Assembly: GCF_003096715.1 (NCBI RefSeq)
Contig: NZ_QEOL01000042.1
Coordinates: 1 to 44,928 of the forward strand
Source of the DNA: Paraburkholderia silvatlantica
GTDB taxonomy: Bacteria; Pseudomonadota; Gammaproteobacteria; Burkholderiales; Burkholderiaceae
Length of the DNA stretch: 44,928 bases
Reading direction: 5' to 3'
Part shown: positions 1-8,201 of the stretch, one piece after another
Position numbering within the stretch: the first letter of the stretch is position 1
Layout: every line of letters starts with the position of its first letter
Notes under the pieces: model-generated
Seen by the model: only the letters and a program-made list of their open reading frames with translations
Told to the model about the DNA's origin: nothing
Databases searched by the model: none
Translations under genes and position numbers: made by a program

Positions 1-94
1 TCATCAGCGGGAACGCCACGAAGTCCCAGCGATTGGGCAGCACGCGCCACGCCGAGGCGTTGGCCGTGCGGTTCAGGTTGAAGCTGAACTCCAT
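1..94 (-). CDS. Partial ABC-type permease, N-terminus only
   Basis: The first 31 codons of a leftward gene run off the left edge. The reading frame starts at the ATG at 94-92, directly after an in-frame TGA, and a GGAGG-type ribosome binding site lies 8 bases upstream. The protein begins MEFSFNLNRTANAS and contains the stretch RVLPNRWDFVAFPLM, which leads into a hydrophobic segment cut by the window edge. From memory this resembles the start of two-domain nitrate/sulfonate-type ABC permeases of Burkholderiaceae. That assignment is tentative because no transmembrane core or permease signature is visible here. Confidence 0.45.
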   Translation of the reverse strand, partial: MEFSFNLNRTANASAWRVLPNRWDFVAFPLM

Positions 95-226
95 TCAGAC
101 GCCCTCCGCGCCGGGTTTCGGAAAGGCGGACGACGTGGCGCCCGTGCCGCTGGACAGGCGTTGCACACGCTGCGGGGATGGCGGATCGACAAAGGCAAGG
201 CGCATGGACAGAGAATTTTGTTGGCG

Positions 227-495
227 TTGATGACACGGCGGCGATGCCGCGGCGGTACGCACCGCCCGCGCCGTCGTTGCAACTGGCGGCTGGCGGCTGG
301 GCTTGCCTCGAGTGAAACGGCACGACACTACTACAACCTTGATGACACTCACAACCGCGCCCCGGCGCGTCGCGAAAGCCAGACCAGACGGGCTTTCGAC
401 ACGCTTTCGCCGGCCTTCTGGAGACCTTCCGGAACACGCCGCGGGCGGCCTCTGCACGTCATCGTGATGACGCATCGATGACGCCTTGATGACAC
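227..495 (+). repeat. Three dispersed TTGATGACAC 10-mers
   Basis: Exact copies of TTGATGACAC occur at 227-236, 339-348 and 486-495. Two related GATGACGC words lie between 463 and 485, just before the third copy. All are in the divergent promoter region and on the same strand. They could be operator half-sites for a regulator of the permease operon or the cyclase gene; no such regulator is visible in the window. Confidence 0.45.
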
Positions 496-774
496 GACGA
501 CGCCGCGCTTTCCCCAACTCCTGCCTCATTCGGGCCGCTAACGCCAGTGGGCGTCGCTTGCGCGCCACATGCCGGCTCTCGCGCGAACTTCGCGCACGAC
601 ACCGCTCCGGCCACGCTTGCGCCCCGCTCATCGCCGCTCATCGCCGCGTATGGCCGTGCTGACGGCATGCGCCTTGCATGTTGGCGTCCCTCGCTCGCGC
701 TGCCGCCGGCTCGCATCACCTCGCGACCCCGTGTGGACGCTTCGGGAGCGGGTTCGCCAGCCCAGTTCGAGGGG

Positions 775-782
775 TAAAATCG
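775..782 (+). promoter_or_regulatory. -10-like element TAAAATCG upstream of the cyclase
   Basis: TAAAATCG lies about 80 bases before the cyclase start. The same octamer occurs upstream of argH and metG in this window. No convincing -35 hexamer accompanies it (TTCGCC with 16 spacing is the best), so this is a weak sigma-70 promoter call. Confidence 0.35.
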
Positions 783-861
783 ACACGCTCCGTCAATGGC
801 GCTCCGACACCCAGGGGCGCCAATAACCACACCTCCATACCAGTCACGCACCAGAAGGCCG

Positions 862-2541
862 ATGAACAGGAGACTCTTGCGTCAGGCAGCCGGACCCCTC
901 GGGGTCGTGGTGGTCGCGCTCGTCTGCTGGGCGGCGGCCAACTGGCTCGCGGACCGCATGGTCCGCCAGGAGTTCGAGGCCGCGCTCGCCGCACAACGCC
1001 AGGTGATGCGCTCGGTGGTGGACAACATGGCCGAAGTGATCGCCAGCGACCTCGCCATGTCGCGCGCCATTCCGGCGACGATGGCCGAAACCCGCGTCGT
1101 CCAGCAGGCGCTCACCGGGGCCGCGCATTATGCCGCGTCGAGCGGTTCGACGGAACTGGCGCGGCGCAAGGCGCTGCAAGGCGTGCCGGCGCTCGCCGGG
1201 GTCGACCGCTTTCTCCACGACGCCCAGGGCTTCTCCGGGCTCGATGCAATCTGGCTCGTGAACGCGAATGGCATCTGCATCGCGTCGAGCAATGCGCTCG
1301 AAAAAATCTCCTACGTCGGCGTGGACATGCGTCCGCGCGCCTATCTGAACGACACGCTGCTCGGGGCGTTCTCCGAAGCCTATGGCGTGGGCACGGCAAG
1401 CGGCGAGCCCGGCATTTTCGTCGCTGCACCCGCCTATGACGACGGCCTGCTGGTCGGCGCCGTGGTCGCGAGGGTCAGCATCGCCCGGCTGCGCCACTGG
1501 GTCGCTCACCCGGGCACCTTCGTCGCGGACAACAATGGCGTCATCATCATGGCCCATGACAGCGCGCTCGAAGGACGCGCCCTGCCGGGCTCGCACGTGG
1601 CCGAAATGAACGCGGTAGACCGCGTGAACACCTATCTGCGCGAGCGCTTCGCGCCGCTCGATCTGCGCCCGGCATCGAAGGCCGCGTTGAACGAGGCGCC
1701 GTGGGTCCCGCGGGCCGACGCCGCGCAAATGATCGGGTTGCCGGACCAACGCGCGCCTGCCCTCTACGAACAGCGCGGCGGTCTGAACTCCGGGCTCTCG
1801 GCGCACCTCGTGGATCCGGTCAATGCGTGGTCCGAGCTGATCGCGAACCATCGGCGCGACCGGCTTCTCATTTTCCTCACGCTCGCGGGCACCGCAGCGC
1901 TCGCGGCGGTAATCTCGGTCTCGTGGGTACGCGAGCGGCGTCTGCACCACGCGAGCCGCGATCTCGCCGGGCAGTTGCAGGCCGCGAACGCCCTGCTCGC
2001 CGCCGAGGCGCGCCACGACGCCCTGACCGGCGCACTTTCGCGGCGCTACTTCCTCGACCTGCTGCGCCACGAGATCGACACGGCCTATGCGGCAGGCAAA
2101 CCGCTGTGCATGGCGATTGCCGACCTCGACTACTTCAAGCAGATCAACGACCGCTTCGGCCACCCGGCGGGCGACCGCGCGCTCCAGCATTTCGTGGAGA
2201 CCTGCCGCGCCGAACTGCGCGCCGACGACGCCGTCGGACGCCTGGGCGGCGAGGAGTTCGGCATCCTGCTTCCCTCGACCTCGCTCGCCACGGGCCTCGT
2301 CGTGCTCGACCGCCTGCGCGAGCAGGTAGGCAAACGCATTTGCGTGGAACTGCCCGAGCAAGCGAGCGTGAGCGTGAGCATCGGCGTGACCGAACTTGCG
2401 GCCGCGCAGGATCAGCCCGAGCGTCTGATGAGCCGCGCCGACCTCGCGCTCTATATGGCGAAGGCGGCCGGGCGCGACCGTTGCGAGGCCATGACGGCCG
2501 AGGGCGTCGTGCCGCCGCGCGCCGCGGCGCCGACCTGGTGA
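862..2541 (+). CDS. Membrane-bound sensor diguanylate cyclase (GGDEF)
   Basis: This 559-residue protein should make cyclic di-GMP from two GTP. A transmembrane segment at about 13-30 and a second at about 334-355 flank a roughly 300-residue extracytoplasmic region of Cache-like layout. The C-terminal GGDEF domain spans about 383-540. The active-site loop is GGEEF at 462-466, an accepted variant, with metal-binding Asp421 in the segment ADLDYFK. An RADD inhibitory-site motif (453-456) lies five residues before the loop, so product inhibition is expected. I chose the ATG at 862, just before the first membrane helix; an in-frame ATG at 796 would add 22 residues without a better ribosome binding site. 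The signal sensed is unknown. No EAL domain is attached. Confidence 0.93.
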   Translation: MNRRLLRQAAGPLGVVVVALVCWAAANWLADRMVRQEFEAALAAQRQVMRSVVDNMAEVIASDLAMSRAIPATMAETRVVQQALTGAAHYAASSGSTELARRKALQGVPALAGVDRFLHDAQGFSGLDAIWLVNANGICIASSNALEKISYVGVDMRPRAYLNDTLLGAFSEAYGVGTASGEPGIFVAAPAYDDGLLVGAVVARVSIARLRHWVAHPGTFVADNNGVIIMAHDSALEGRALPGSHVAEMNAVDRVNTYLRERFAPLDLRPASKAALNEAPWVPRADAAQMIGLPDQRAPALYEQRGGLNSGLSAHLVDPVNAWSELIANHRRDRLLIFLTLAGTAALAAVISVSWVRERRLHHASRDLAGQLQAANALLAAEARHDALTGALSRRYFLDLLRHEIDTAYAAGKPLCMAIADLDYFKQINDRFGHPAGDRALQHFVETCRAELRADDAVGRLGGEEFGILLPSTSLATGLVVLDRLREQVGKRICVELPEQASVSVSIGVTELAAAQDQPERLMSRADLALYMAKAAGRDRCEAMTAEGVVPPRAAAPTW

Positions 2542-2714
2542 GCGCACAACCCGCTTGCGCGATCAGTCACAGGATGCCCGTGCCAGGCTGCGGGGCTCGC
2601 CCGGCTCAACCGGCGAGGCGCGGTATCATGGGGCGAACGGTGCGCGCCAGTCCATAAGGGGCGCATGAGTCAAACCGCGCCACTTCGGTGTTCCGCACAA
2701 ATCTGGAGGCATGC

Positions 2715-2981
2715 ATGAAGGGAAATCTGGTCATTGTCTGCCGCGATCAGGACGCGCTCGCGTTCGACCAGTTGATGGTCGAGTACGGCGCGTTCCAGAC
2801 GCGCCTGTCATCGACCGCGTGGTATCTGAAACTCGACGCCACGCCCGAGCTGATTCAGGAAGAGATTCTTGCCCGCCTCGGCAAGTACACCACGCACTAC
2901 ATCTTCGAAGCCGACACCGTGACCTACAACACGGTGGACAACGAGGCCGCCGCCGCACTCGACACGCTCTTCACGGCCTGA
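2715..2981 (+). CDS. Small unknown protein, possible Cas2/SinR-like fold
   Basis: An 88-residue soluble protein. A GGAGG ribosome binding site 5 bases before the ATG at 2715 decides the start over the out-of-frame ATG at 2711. I do not recognise a named family. The order of elements suggests a ferredoxin-like fold: strand NLVIVCRDQ, helix ALAFDQLMVEYGAF, strand STAWYLKLDA, helix PELIQEEILARL, strand HYIFEADTVTYN. The pattern 'YGA...L.ST.W.LK.D' is reminiscent of SinR-like proteins related to Cas2 and VapD. That likeness is inferred from pattern memory, not from a search. It follows the cyclase gene by 170 bases with its own -10-like TATCAT near 2620. Nothing in the context reveals a function. 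Confidence 0.75.
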   Translation: MKGNLVIVCRDQDALAFDQLMVEYGAFQTRLSSTAWYLKLDATPELIQEEILARLGKYTTHYIFEADTVTYNTVDNEAAAALDTLFTA

Positions 2982-3080
2982 GAGACTGCGCCCGACCTCG
3001 TCTGGATGAACGCGGCGTCGCTGAGGCGGCGCCTTCGGGCCGAACGTCCGCTCACGCCCATCCGGCCATTCAAACGCGAT

Positions 3081-4397
3081 TTACCAGATCTGCGCCGCCT
3101 CGGACACGGTGCGCTCCACCACGTCGAACGCAAACGTCATGCGCACCGCGAGGCCGCCGCTCTCGCCGTTGCCGATCGAGAGTTCGCCGCCCGCGCGGCG
3201 CACGAGCCGCTCGACGATCGCGAGGCCGAGGCCGCTGTGGCCGTTGCCGCCGCGCGCAGGATCGAGGCGCACGAACGGCCGGCTCGCCTGCGTCAGATCC
3301 TGGTCGGCAATGCCCTTGCCGTGGTCGCGCACGGTGAGCGAAAAACTCGTCGGGCCGCGTCCACTCTCGATCACGACGGGCGGTGCGCCATACGCATGCG
3401 CGTTGTCGAGCAGGTTCGAAACCACGCGCTCGAGCGTGGCTGCGGGCAGACGAAACTCCGGACCCGCGCGCAGATGCGTTTCGATCGCAATCGCCTCCCC
3501 GCTCGCCGTGCGGTGGTTGCGCGCGATGCGCTCGCACTGGTCGTCGACCTCGACGGGCTCGCTGCGGTCGGCGCCGTCGTGCGCAAATACGAGGAACTGG
3601 TCGACGATGTGCGCCATCGACTCGACGTCGCGCACGACGCCGTCGCGCACCTTTTGCTCGTCCATCATTTCGGCGCGCAGGCGCAGCCGGGCAAGCGGCG
3701 TCTTGAGATCGTGCGCAACGCCCGCCAGCATGACGGCGCGGTCTTTCTCCGTGCGCTCGACTTGCTTGACCATCTGGTTAAAGCCCAGCGTGAGCTGACG
3801 CAGCTCGCGCGGCCCGCGCTCGGGCACGGGCGGCACGGGCTCGCCGCGTCCAAAGCGTCCCACGGCCTGTGCGAGCGCGCTCAGCGGCTGCTGCAGCATC
3901 CACGCGCCCACGAGCGCAGCGATGACGGCGGTGGCGAAAATGGTGATGACCCAAGGCAGAAACTTGTCGAGCGGCCGCATGATGCGCAGCGGCTGGCCCG
4001 GCAGGACGATCCAGCGGGCGTCCTGCGGCCCGCGCACCCAAAGCGTGGGCGGCCCGCCAGGCAGCCCGATGCGTACGTCGGTGCCAGGCGGCATGCGCTC
4101 GCGCACGTCGTCGATGAAACGGCGCAGCGGCTCGGGCATGCGTGCGGTGGCCGGCGGCACGGCGGGACTCGCCGGATCGACGAGTTGCACGCGCGAAGGC
4201 AGCGGCTGGTCGGGCTCGCGCTCGACGTGCTGGCGCACGGCGTCGACGAGGAAGGTCGCTTCCTCGACGGCGTAGCGCGTTTGCATCTGATTGTGTTCGA
4301 CGCGCATGAGCGTGAACCAGGCGACGTGCGACACCAGCAGAACGCCGATGAAGATGACCGCGAGGCGCCCGAACAGTGAATCAACTGGCCGGCGCAT
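3081..4397 (-). CDS. EnvZ-type sensor histidine kinase
   Basis: A 438-residue inner-membrane kinase. It has a transmembrane segment at about 11-31, a periplasmic domain to about 145, a second transmembrane segment at about 149-168, a HAMP linker, and a HisKA domain with phospho-acceptor His229 in HDLKTPLARLRL. The ATPase domain carries an N-box (NLLDNAHAYG) and a GLGLAIVERLVRR G-box. The H-box closely resembles that of EnvZ. The ATG at 4397 overlaps the 3' end of the upstream regulator gene by 17 bases, indicating translational coupling. It presumably phosphorylates that regulator. A longer frame to 4538 would run deep inside the regulator gene and is rejected. Confidence 0.92.
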   Translation of the reverse strand: MRRPVDSLFGRLAVIFIGVLLVSHVAWFTLMRVEHNQMQTRYAVEEATFLVDAVRQHVEREPDQPLPSRVQLVDPASPAVPPATARMPEPLRRFIDDVRERMPPGTDVRIGLPGGPPTLWVRGPQDARWIVLPGQPLRIMRPLDKFLPWVITIFATAVIAALVGAWMLQQPLSALAQAVGRFGRGEPVPPVPERGPRELRQLTLGFNQMVKQVERTEKDRAVMLAGVAHDLKTPLARLRLRAEMMDEQKVRDGVVRDVESMAHIVDQFLVFAHDGADRSEPVEVDDQCERIARNHRTASGEAIAIETHLRAGPEFRLPAATLERVVSNLLDNAHAYGAPPVVIESGRGPTSFSLTVRDHGKGIADQDLTQASRPFVRLDPARGGNGHSGLGLAIVERLVRRAGGELSIGNGESGGLAVRMTFAFDVVERTVSEAAQIW

Positions 4398-5112
4398 GGT
4401 TGCCCTGCTCTCCGTCGGGAACGAACACGTAGCCGCGCCCGCGTACGGTCTGAATGAAGCGCGGGGTGGACGGATCGCTCTCGAGAATGCGCCGCAGACG
4501 CCACACCTGCACATCGATGCCGCGGTCGGTGCCGTCATACTCGGGGCCGTGCAGCAATTCCAGCAGACGCTCGCGCGTCAGCGTACGCATGGGGTAATTC
4601 ACGAAGATCTTCAGGAGCGCGAACTCGCTGCCCGACAACATGATGGGCTTGCCTTCCTGCTGCAGCGTGCGCGACTGGAAGTCGAGCGTGAAGCGGCCGA
4701 ACGCGTACGGCTCGCGCTGCTCGGGCGCCGCTGCCGAAGGCACGGTGCGGCGCCGGCGCAGGACCGCCTGCACGCGCGCGAGCAGCTCGCGCGGGTTGAA
4801 CGGCTTGCCGAGGTAGTCGTCCGCGCCGAGTTCGAGGCCGACGATGCGGTCCACGTCGTCCGCGCGCGCCGTGAGCATGATCACGGGGATGTCGTCGCCG
4901 GCTGCGCGCAGCTTGCGCAGCGCGGTCAGGCCGTCCACGCCCGGCATCATCAGGTCGAGCACGATCAGGTCCGGGCGCTCGCGCTCGAGCCGCCGCTCCA
5001 GCGAGCCGGCGTCGTGCAGCACCGAGACTTCCATGCCCTGGCGCGCGAGATAGTCGCGCAGGAGGTCGCGTAGTTCGAGGTCGTCGTCGACGACAAGGAT
5101 TTGAGTAGCCAT
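4381..5112 (-). CDS. ompR: OmpR-family response regulator
   Basis: A 243-residue two-component regulator. The receiver domain has acidic residues at 9-11, phospho-acceptor Asp53 in VLDLMMPG, and the conserved Lys103 in GKPFNP. The C-terminal winged-helix domain ends with RRILESDPSTPRFIQTVRGRGYVF, typical of the OmpR/PhoB class. It is first in the operon with the EnvZ-like kinase. The symbol follows common Burkholderia usage; the actual regulon is not known. Likely targets are the divergent Spy-like gene and its own promoter, since paired GTTAC/GTAAT repeats with 10-base spacing lie between the two genes. No strong ribosome binding site is visible before the ATG at 5112. Confidence 0.93.
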   Translation of the reverse strand: MATQILVVDDDLELRDLLRDYLARQGMEVSVLHDAGSLERRLERERPDLIVLDLMMPGVDGLTALRKLRAAGDDIPVIMLTARADDVDRIVGLELGADDYLGKPFNPRELLARVQAVLRRRRTVPSAAAPEQREPYAFGRFTLDFQSRTLQQEGKPIMLSGSEFALLKIFVNYPMRTLTRERLLELLHGPEYDGTDRGIDVQVWRLRRILESDPSTPRFIQTVRGRGYVFVPDGEQGNHAPAS

Positions 5113-5167
5113 GGGATGAAGTGTAGCGCGCGCGCACGGGCCGTTTGCTTACAGCGCTTGCAGCCGG

Positions 5168-5232
5168 GTTACGAGGTGTTACCGCGAAAGGCCCGTGTAA
5201 TGTCGCGTAATCTCGGCGACCCGCCGCGTAAC
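5168..5232. promoter_or_regulatory. Candidate OmpR-type operator array
   Basis: GTTAC occurs at 5168 and 5178. Its near-complement GTAAT occurs at 5197 and 5207, and the exact complement GTAAC at 5228. Each pair has a 10-base period, the spacing OmpR-family dimers use on direct repeats. The array lies in the 234-base gap between the divergent regulator and Spy-like genes, so it is a plausible shared or autoregulatory operator. Confidence 0.45.
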
Positions 5233-5346
5233 ACGCCCTGTCTGCCGGGTCGATACGCTGGGGACACCGGTTGCGAGCGCCACGACTTTCGGAAAGCGCC
5301 GCGCCAGACCGGATAAAACCCTCATGGATTTGTCAGGAGCATCACC

Positions 5347-5919
5347 ATGTACAAGACGACTTCGCGCCTTCTCGCCATCGCCGCCGCCTCGCTCGCGCTC
5401 ACCGTGGGCGCCACCGCCGCCAACGCCCAGACCTCGCCCCCGCCCCCCGGCGGCCCCGGCATGATGCACGGCGGTCCGGGCATGCATGGCGGTCCCGGCA
5501 TGCACGGCGACTTCATGCTCGGCTTCAGGCAACTGCACGACAAGCTGAACCTGAACGCCGCGCAGGAAAAGCAATGGCAGGCCGCACTCGACACGATGAA
5601 GCAGAACGGCCAGGCCATGCGCAAGAATCATGAACAGATGAAGCAGCAGTTCGATGCGATGAAGAACCAGCCGATCCTCGACCTGAACGCCATGCACACG
5701 GCGCACGAGCAGGTCGAGCAGCAGAACCAGCAGCTGCGCGAGCAAACCACGCAAGCGTGGCTCGCCTTCTACAACGGCCTGAACGACCAGCAGAAGACGA
5801 CCGTGAGCACGGCGATCAAGGCGCGCTTCGCGAAGATGGAGCAGCGCCACGAGCAGATGCGCGAGCGCTGGGAGCAGCACCACAAGGGCGACGCTTCGGC
5901 ACCGGCCGCGCAGCAGTAA
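5347..5919 (+). CDS. Spy/CpxP-like periplasmic protein with Met/His-rich segment
   Basis: A 190-residue secreted protein with a signal peptide probably cleaved after ANA27. A Gly/Pro/Met/His-rich stretch follows at about 33-55, with three near-identical GGPGMHG-like units. The rest is a charged, Gln-rich helical region of about 130 residues with coiled-coil character, including LNLNAAQEKQW, which resembles the LTxxQ motif of Spy/CpxP-type proteins. Such proteins act as periplasmic chaperones or accessory metal or envelope-stress sensors. The Met/His units could bind copper or a related metal (inference). AGGAG lies 7 bases before the ATG. The gene is divergent from the OmpR/EnvZ-like pair, which suggests it belongs to their regulon. 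A strong terminator follows. Confidence 0.8.
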   Translation: MYKTTSRLLAIAAASLALTVGATAANAQTSPPPPGGPGMMHGGPGMHGGPGMHGDFMLGFRQLHDKLNLNAAQEKQWQAALDTMKQNGQAMRKNHEQMKQQFDAMKNQPILDLNAMHTAHEQVEQQNQQLREQTTQAWLAFYNGLNDQQKTTVSTAIKARFAKMEQRHEQMRERWEQHHKGDASAPAAQQ

Positions 5920-5960
5920 CCGGTACACGCGCGCAATACACGCGACAATGCACACACGAC

Positions 5961-5997
5961 AAAGCGCCGCGGGATTCGCACCCCGCGGCGCTTTTTT
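5961..5997 (+). terminator. Rho-independent terminator after the Spy-like gene
   Basis: A GC-rich stem with arms GCGCCGCGGG and CCCGCGGCGC is followed by six T residues. It begins 41 bases after the stop codon. Confidence 0.85.
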
Positions 5998-6036
5998 CAT
6001 GGCGCGGGCGGTTGCCGGCCGCCGCCGGTCAACGGC

Positions 6037-6735
6037 TCAGGCGAGATCGAACAGCAGCACTTCGGCCGCTGCACCCCTCGCGAGCGCGACCTCCGCCTCG
6101 GCCTCGATCATTGCGGCATCGCCGGCTTCGAGGCGCTGGCCGTTCACGTCCAGCGCGCCGCGCGCCACATGCAGATAGACGCGCCGCCCGGCGGGCACCG
6201 CATACTCGACGCGCTCCTCGCCGTCCACGAGGGCCGCATAGATCGAGGCGTCCGACTGCACGGTCACCGAGCCGTCGCGCCCGTCGGGCGAGGCGACGAG
6301 ACGCAGCCGCCCACGCTTGTCGGCGTCGTCGAAGCGCTTTTCCTCGTAGCCAGGCGCCCCGCCACGCTCGCGCGGGAGCAGCCAGATCTGCAGCAGGTGT
6401 GCTTCCTCTTCCTTCGAGCCGTTGAACTCGCTGTGCATGACGCCAGTGCCGGCGCTCATGCGCTGCACGTCGCCGGGCCGGATGGTCGAGCCGTTGCCCA
6501 TGCTGTCGCGGTGTGCGAGCGCGCCGGAAAGCACATAGGTCACGATCTCCATGTCGCGGTGGCCGTGCGCGCCGAAGCCCCGGCCGCCCGCGATACGGTC
6601 GTCGTTGAGCACTCGCAGCGCGCCATAGTGCATATGCGCTTCGTCGAAATAGTCGGCAAACGAAAAGCTGTGGTACGAGTCGAGCCAGCCGTGGTTGGCG
6701 TGGCCGCGTTCGTCGGCGCGTCGGATAGTCAGCAT
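6037..6735 (-). CDS. Pirin family protein (bicupin)
   Basis: A 232-residue cytoplasmic cupin protein of the YhhW/pirin type. The four metal ligands expected in the N-terminal cupin are present: His57 and His59 in GAHGHRDMEIVTYVLSG, and His101 and Glu103 in GTGVMHSEFN. The start of the protein, MLTIRRADERGHANHGWLDSY..HSFSF, is characteristic. Some family members have quercetin 2,3-dioxygenase activity and others act as redox sensors, so the substrate here is open. GGAG lies 7 bases before the ATG. It is convergent with the Spy-like gene and appears to be transcribed alone. Confidence 0.92.
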   Translation of the reverse strand: MLTIRRADERGHANHGWLDSYHSFSFADYFDEAHMHYGALRVLNDDRIAGGRGFGAHGHRDMEIVTYVLSGALAHRDSMGNGSTIRPGDVQRMSAGTGVMHSEFNGSKEEEAHLLQIWLLPRERGGAPGYEEKRFDDADKRGRLRLVASPDGRDGSVTVQSDASIYAALVDGEERVEYAVPAGRRVYLHVARGALDVNGQRLEAGDAAMIEAEAEVALARGAAAEVLLFDLA

Positions 6736-7173
6736 GGCAATCTCCGCTCAATCATGTCGATGTCCGAAGGTAAGGGCGGCGGCCCGCTTGCACAATCCGC
6801 AGCGGCGCACCGCATCGTTTCGCCAGCAACATCAATGGCTGCGCTGCCGGCGCCGCCCTGTGCCAGACCCGCACGTCCTCCGGCTTCGGGTAAAATACCG
6901 CGCTTTTCGGCCAGCGCGAGCCAGACGGACCGGGGTGGGCACCCCGTGGCGGCCTGTCCCGCCCCGCCAGCGCGCGCTGGTGCTGGCGCGGGGGCCGCAG
7001 TGCGTCGCGCTTTCCGACCCGGATTTTTGATCGCCTAGAATGGCGGCCAACGGCCCTGAGCCGGTCCGCCTTGCGTCGGCCGCGCCCCTTACCGCGGCGC
7101 GCCGACCGTATCAGCCGCGCATGGGACGGAGTCAGTGCTAAAAGGGCACTCGCTCCGGCTCGACAGGAGAATG
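6736..7173 (+). other. Long leader/promoter region of the ABC importer
   Basis: About 440 bases without a convincing gene. It contains two -10-like elements, TAAAAT at 6891 and TAGAAT at 7036. It also has several GC-rich hairpin-prone segments around 6935-6990 and a small AGTGC/GCACT hairpin near 7135-7150, just before the ribosome binding site. If transcription starts at 6891, the mRNA leader would be nearly 280 bases. Confidence 0.45.
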
Positions 7174-7950
7174 ATGAAGAAGTTTGCAGTGTGCGTGGCG
7201 CTCGCCCTGATCGCGGGCAGCGCCGCCGCCAAAGAGTGGAAAACCGTGCGCATCGGCGTGGATGCCAGCTATGCGCCGTTCGAATCCAAAGCGCCGAACG
7301 GACAGATCGTCGGCTTCGATGTCGACCTCACGAAAGCCCTGTGCGCGCGCATGAACGTGAAGTGCGTCTGGGTCGAGAACGACCTCGACGGCATCATCCC
7401 GGCGCTCAAGGCCCGCAAGTTCGACGCGATCGTGTCGTCGCTGACCATCACGCCGCAGCGGGCCCGGAGAATCGACTATTCCGCGAAGATGTTCGATGCG
7501 CCCGCACGCATGCTCGCGCGCGCAGGCTCGCCGCTTCTGCCCACGCCGGCTTCGCTCAAGGGCAAGAACGTGGGCGTCGAGCAGGGCTCGACCCAGGAAG
7601 CGTACGCAAAGGCGCACTGGGCGCCGCAGGGCGTGAACGTGATCTCGTACCAGAATCAGGATCAGGTCTACCAGGATCTGATCGCCGGGCGCCTCGACGC
7701 CACGCTGCAAGACGAGGTCCAGGCGGATTTCGGCTTCCTGAAAACGCCGCGCGGCAAGGGCTTCGCGTGGGCCGGCCCGGAAGTCGAAGATCCGGCGACG
7801 ATCGGCGACGGCACCGCGATCGGCCTGCGCAAGGACGACGCCGACCTCAAGGCGAAGTTCAACACGGCGCTGGCCGCGATTCATGCCGACGGTACGTTCG
7901 ACAGGATCGCGAAGCAGTACTTCGACTTCGATATCTACAAAGGCAAGTGA
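7174..7950 (+). CDS. Periplasmic basic amino-acid binding protein (HisJ/ArgT type)
   Basis: A 258-residue solute-binding protein for a polar amino-acid ABC importer. The signal peptide MKKFAVCVALALIAGSAAA is followed by a class 3 binding-protein fold: RIGVDASYAPFESKAPNGQIVGFDVDL, then an FDAIVSSLTITPQR segment typical of the HisJ/ArgT/LAO group. The likely ligands are lysine, arginine, ornithine or histidine. Of two adjacent ATGs, the one at 7174 sits 4 bases from AGGAG and the one at 7171 only 1 base, so 7174 is preferred. It heads a four-gene cluster with two permeases and an ATPase. A hairpin separates it from the permeases, which would favour higher levels of the binding protein. Confidence 0.92.
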   Translation: MKKFAVCVALALIAGSAAAKEWKTVRIGVDASYAPFESKAPNGQIVGFDVDLTKALCARMNVKCVWVENDLDGIIPALKARKFDAIVSSLTITPQRARRIDYSAKMFDAPARMLARAGSPLLPTPASLKGKNVGVEQGSTQEAYAKAHWAPQGVNVISYQNQDQVYQDLIAGRLDATLQDEVQADFGFLKTPRGKGFAWAGPEVEDPATIGDGTAIGLRKDDADLKAKFNTALAAIHADGTFDRIAKQYFDFDIYKGK

Positions 7951-8095
7951 ACGGGGAAGCACACGCAGGTAAATAAACAACGAGACACCACCGCTCGCGC
8001 CTCGCGCCAGGACACGTGAAAGCCGGGGGCTCCCCGATAGACCGCCACCGGGCTTCGTATACAGTCACAGGCGCGCTCACGAGCGCAATCGCATC

Positions 8096-8125
8096 GGCCG
8101 CGCGAACAGGCAAAAACGCGCGGCC
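8096..8125 (+). other. Intercistronic hairpin between binding-protein and permease genes
   Basis: Perfect 9-base arms GGCCGCGCG (8096-8104) and CGCGCGGCC (8117-8125) enclose a 12-base loop. It has no T tract, so it resembles an mRNA-stabilising hairpin more than a terminator. This would fit differential expression within the importer operon. Confidence 0.55.
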
Positions 8126-8201
8126 ATGAACGGATTTGAACCGCGGCAAACAAGCGCCGCGCCTTTCGCGGTGTGGGAAACGCACCGACAAGGACTCGCC
8201 C

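Larger units (their letters stand above)
95..861. other. Long non-coding divergent region
   Basis: About 770 bases lie between the leftward permease and the rightward diguanylate cyclase. The open frames here are unconvincing: arginine-rich, overlapping and without ribosome binding sites. The region carries three copies of a 10-mer and a -10-like element near 775, described separately. I see no RNA gene. Confidence 0.6.
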
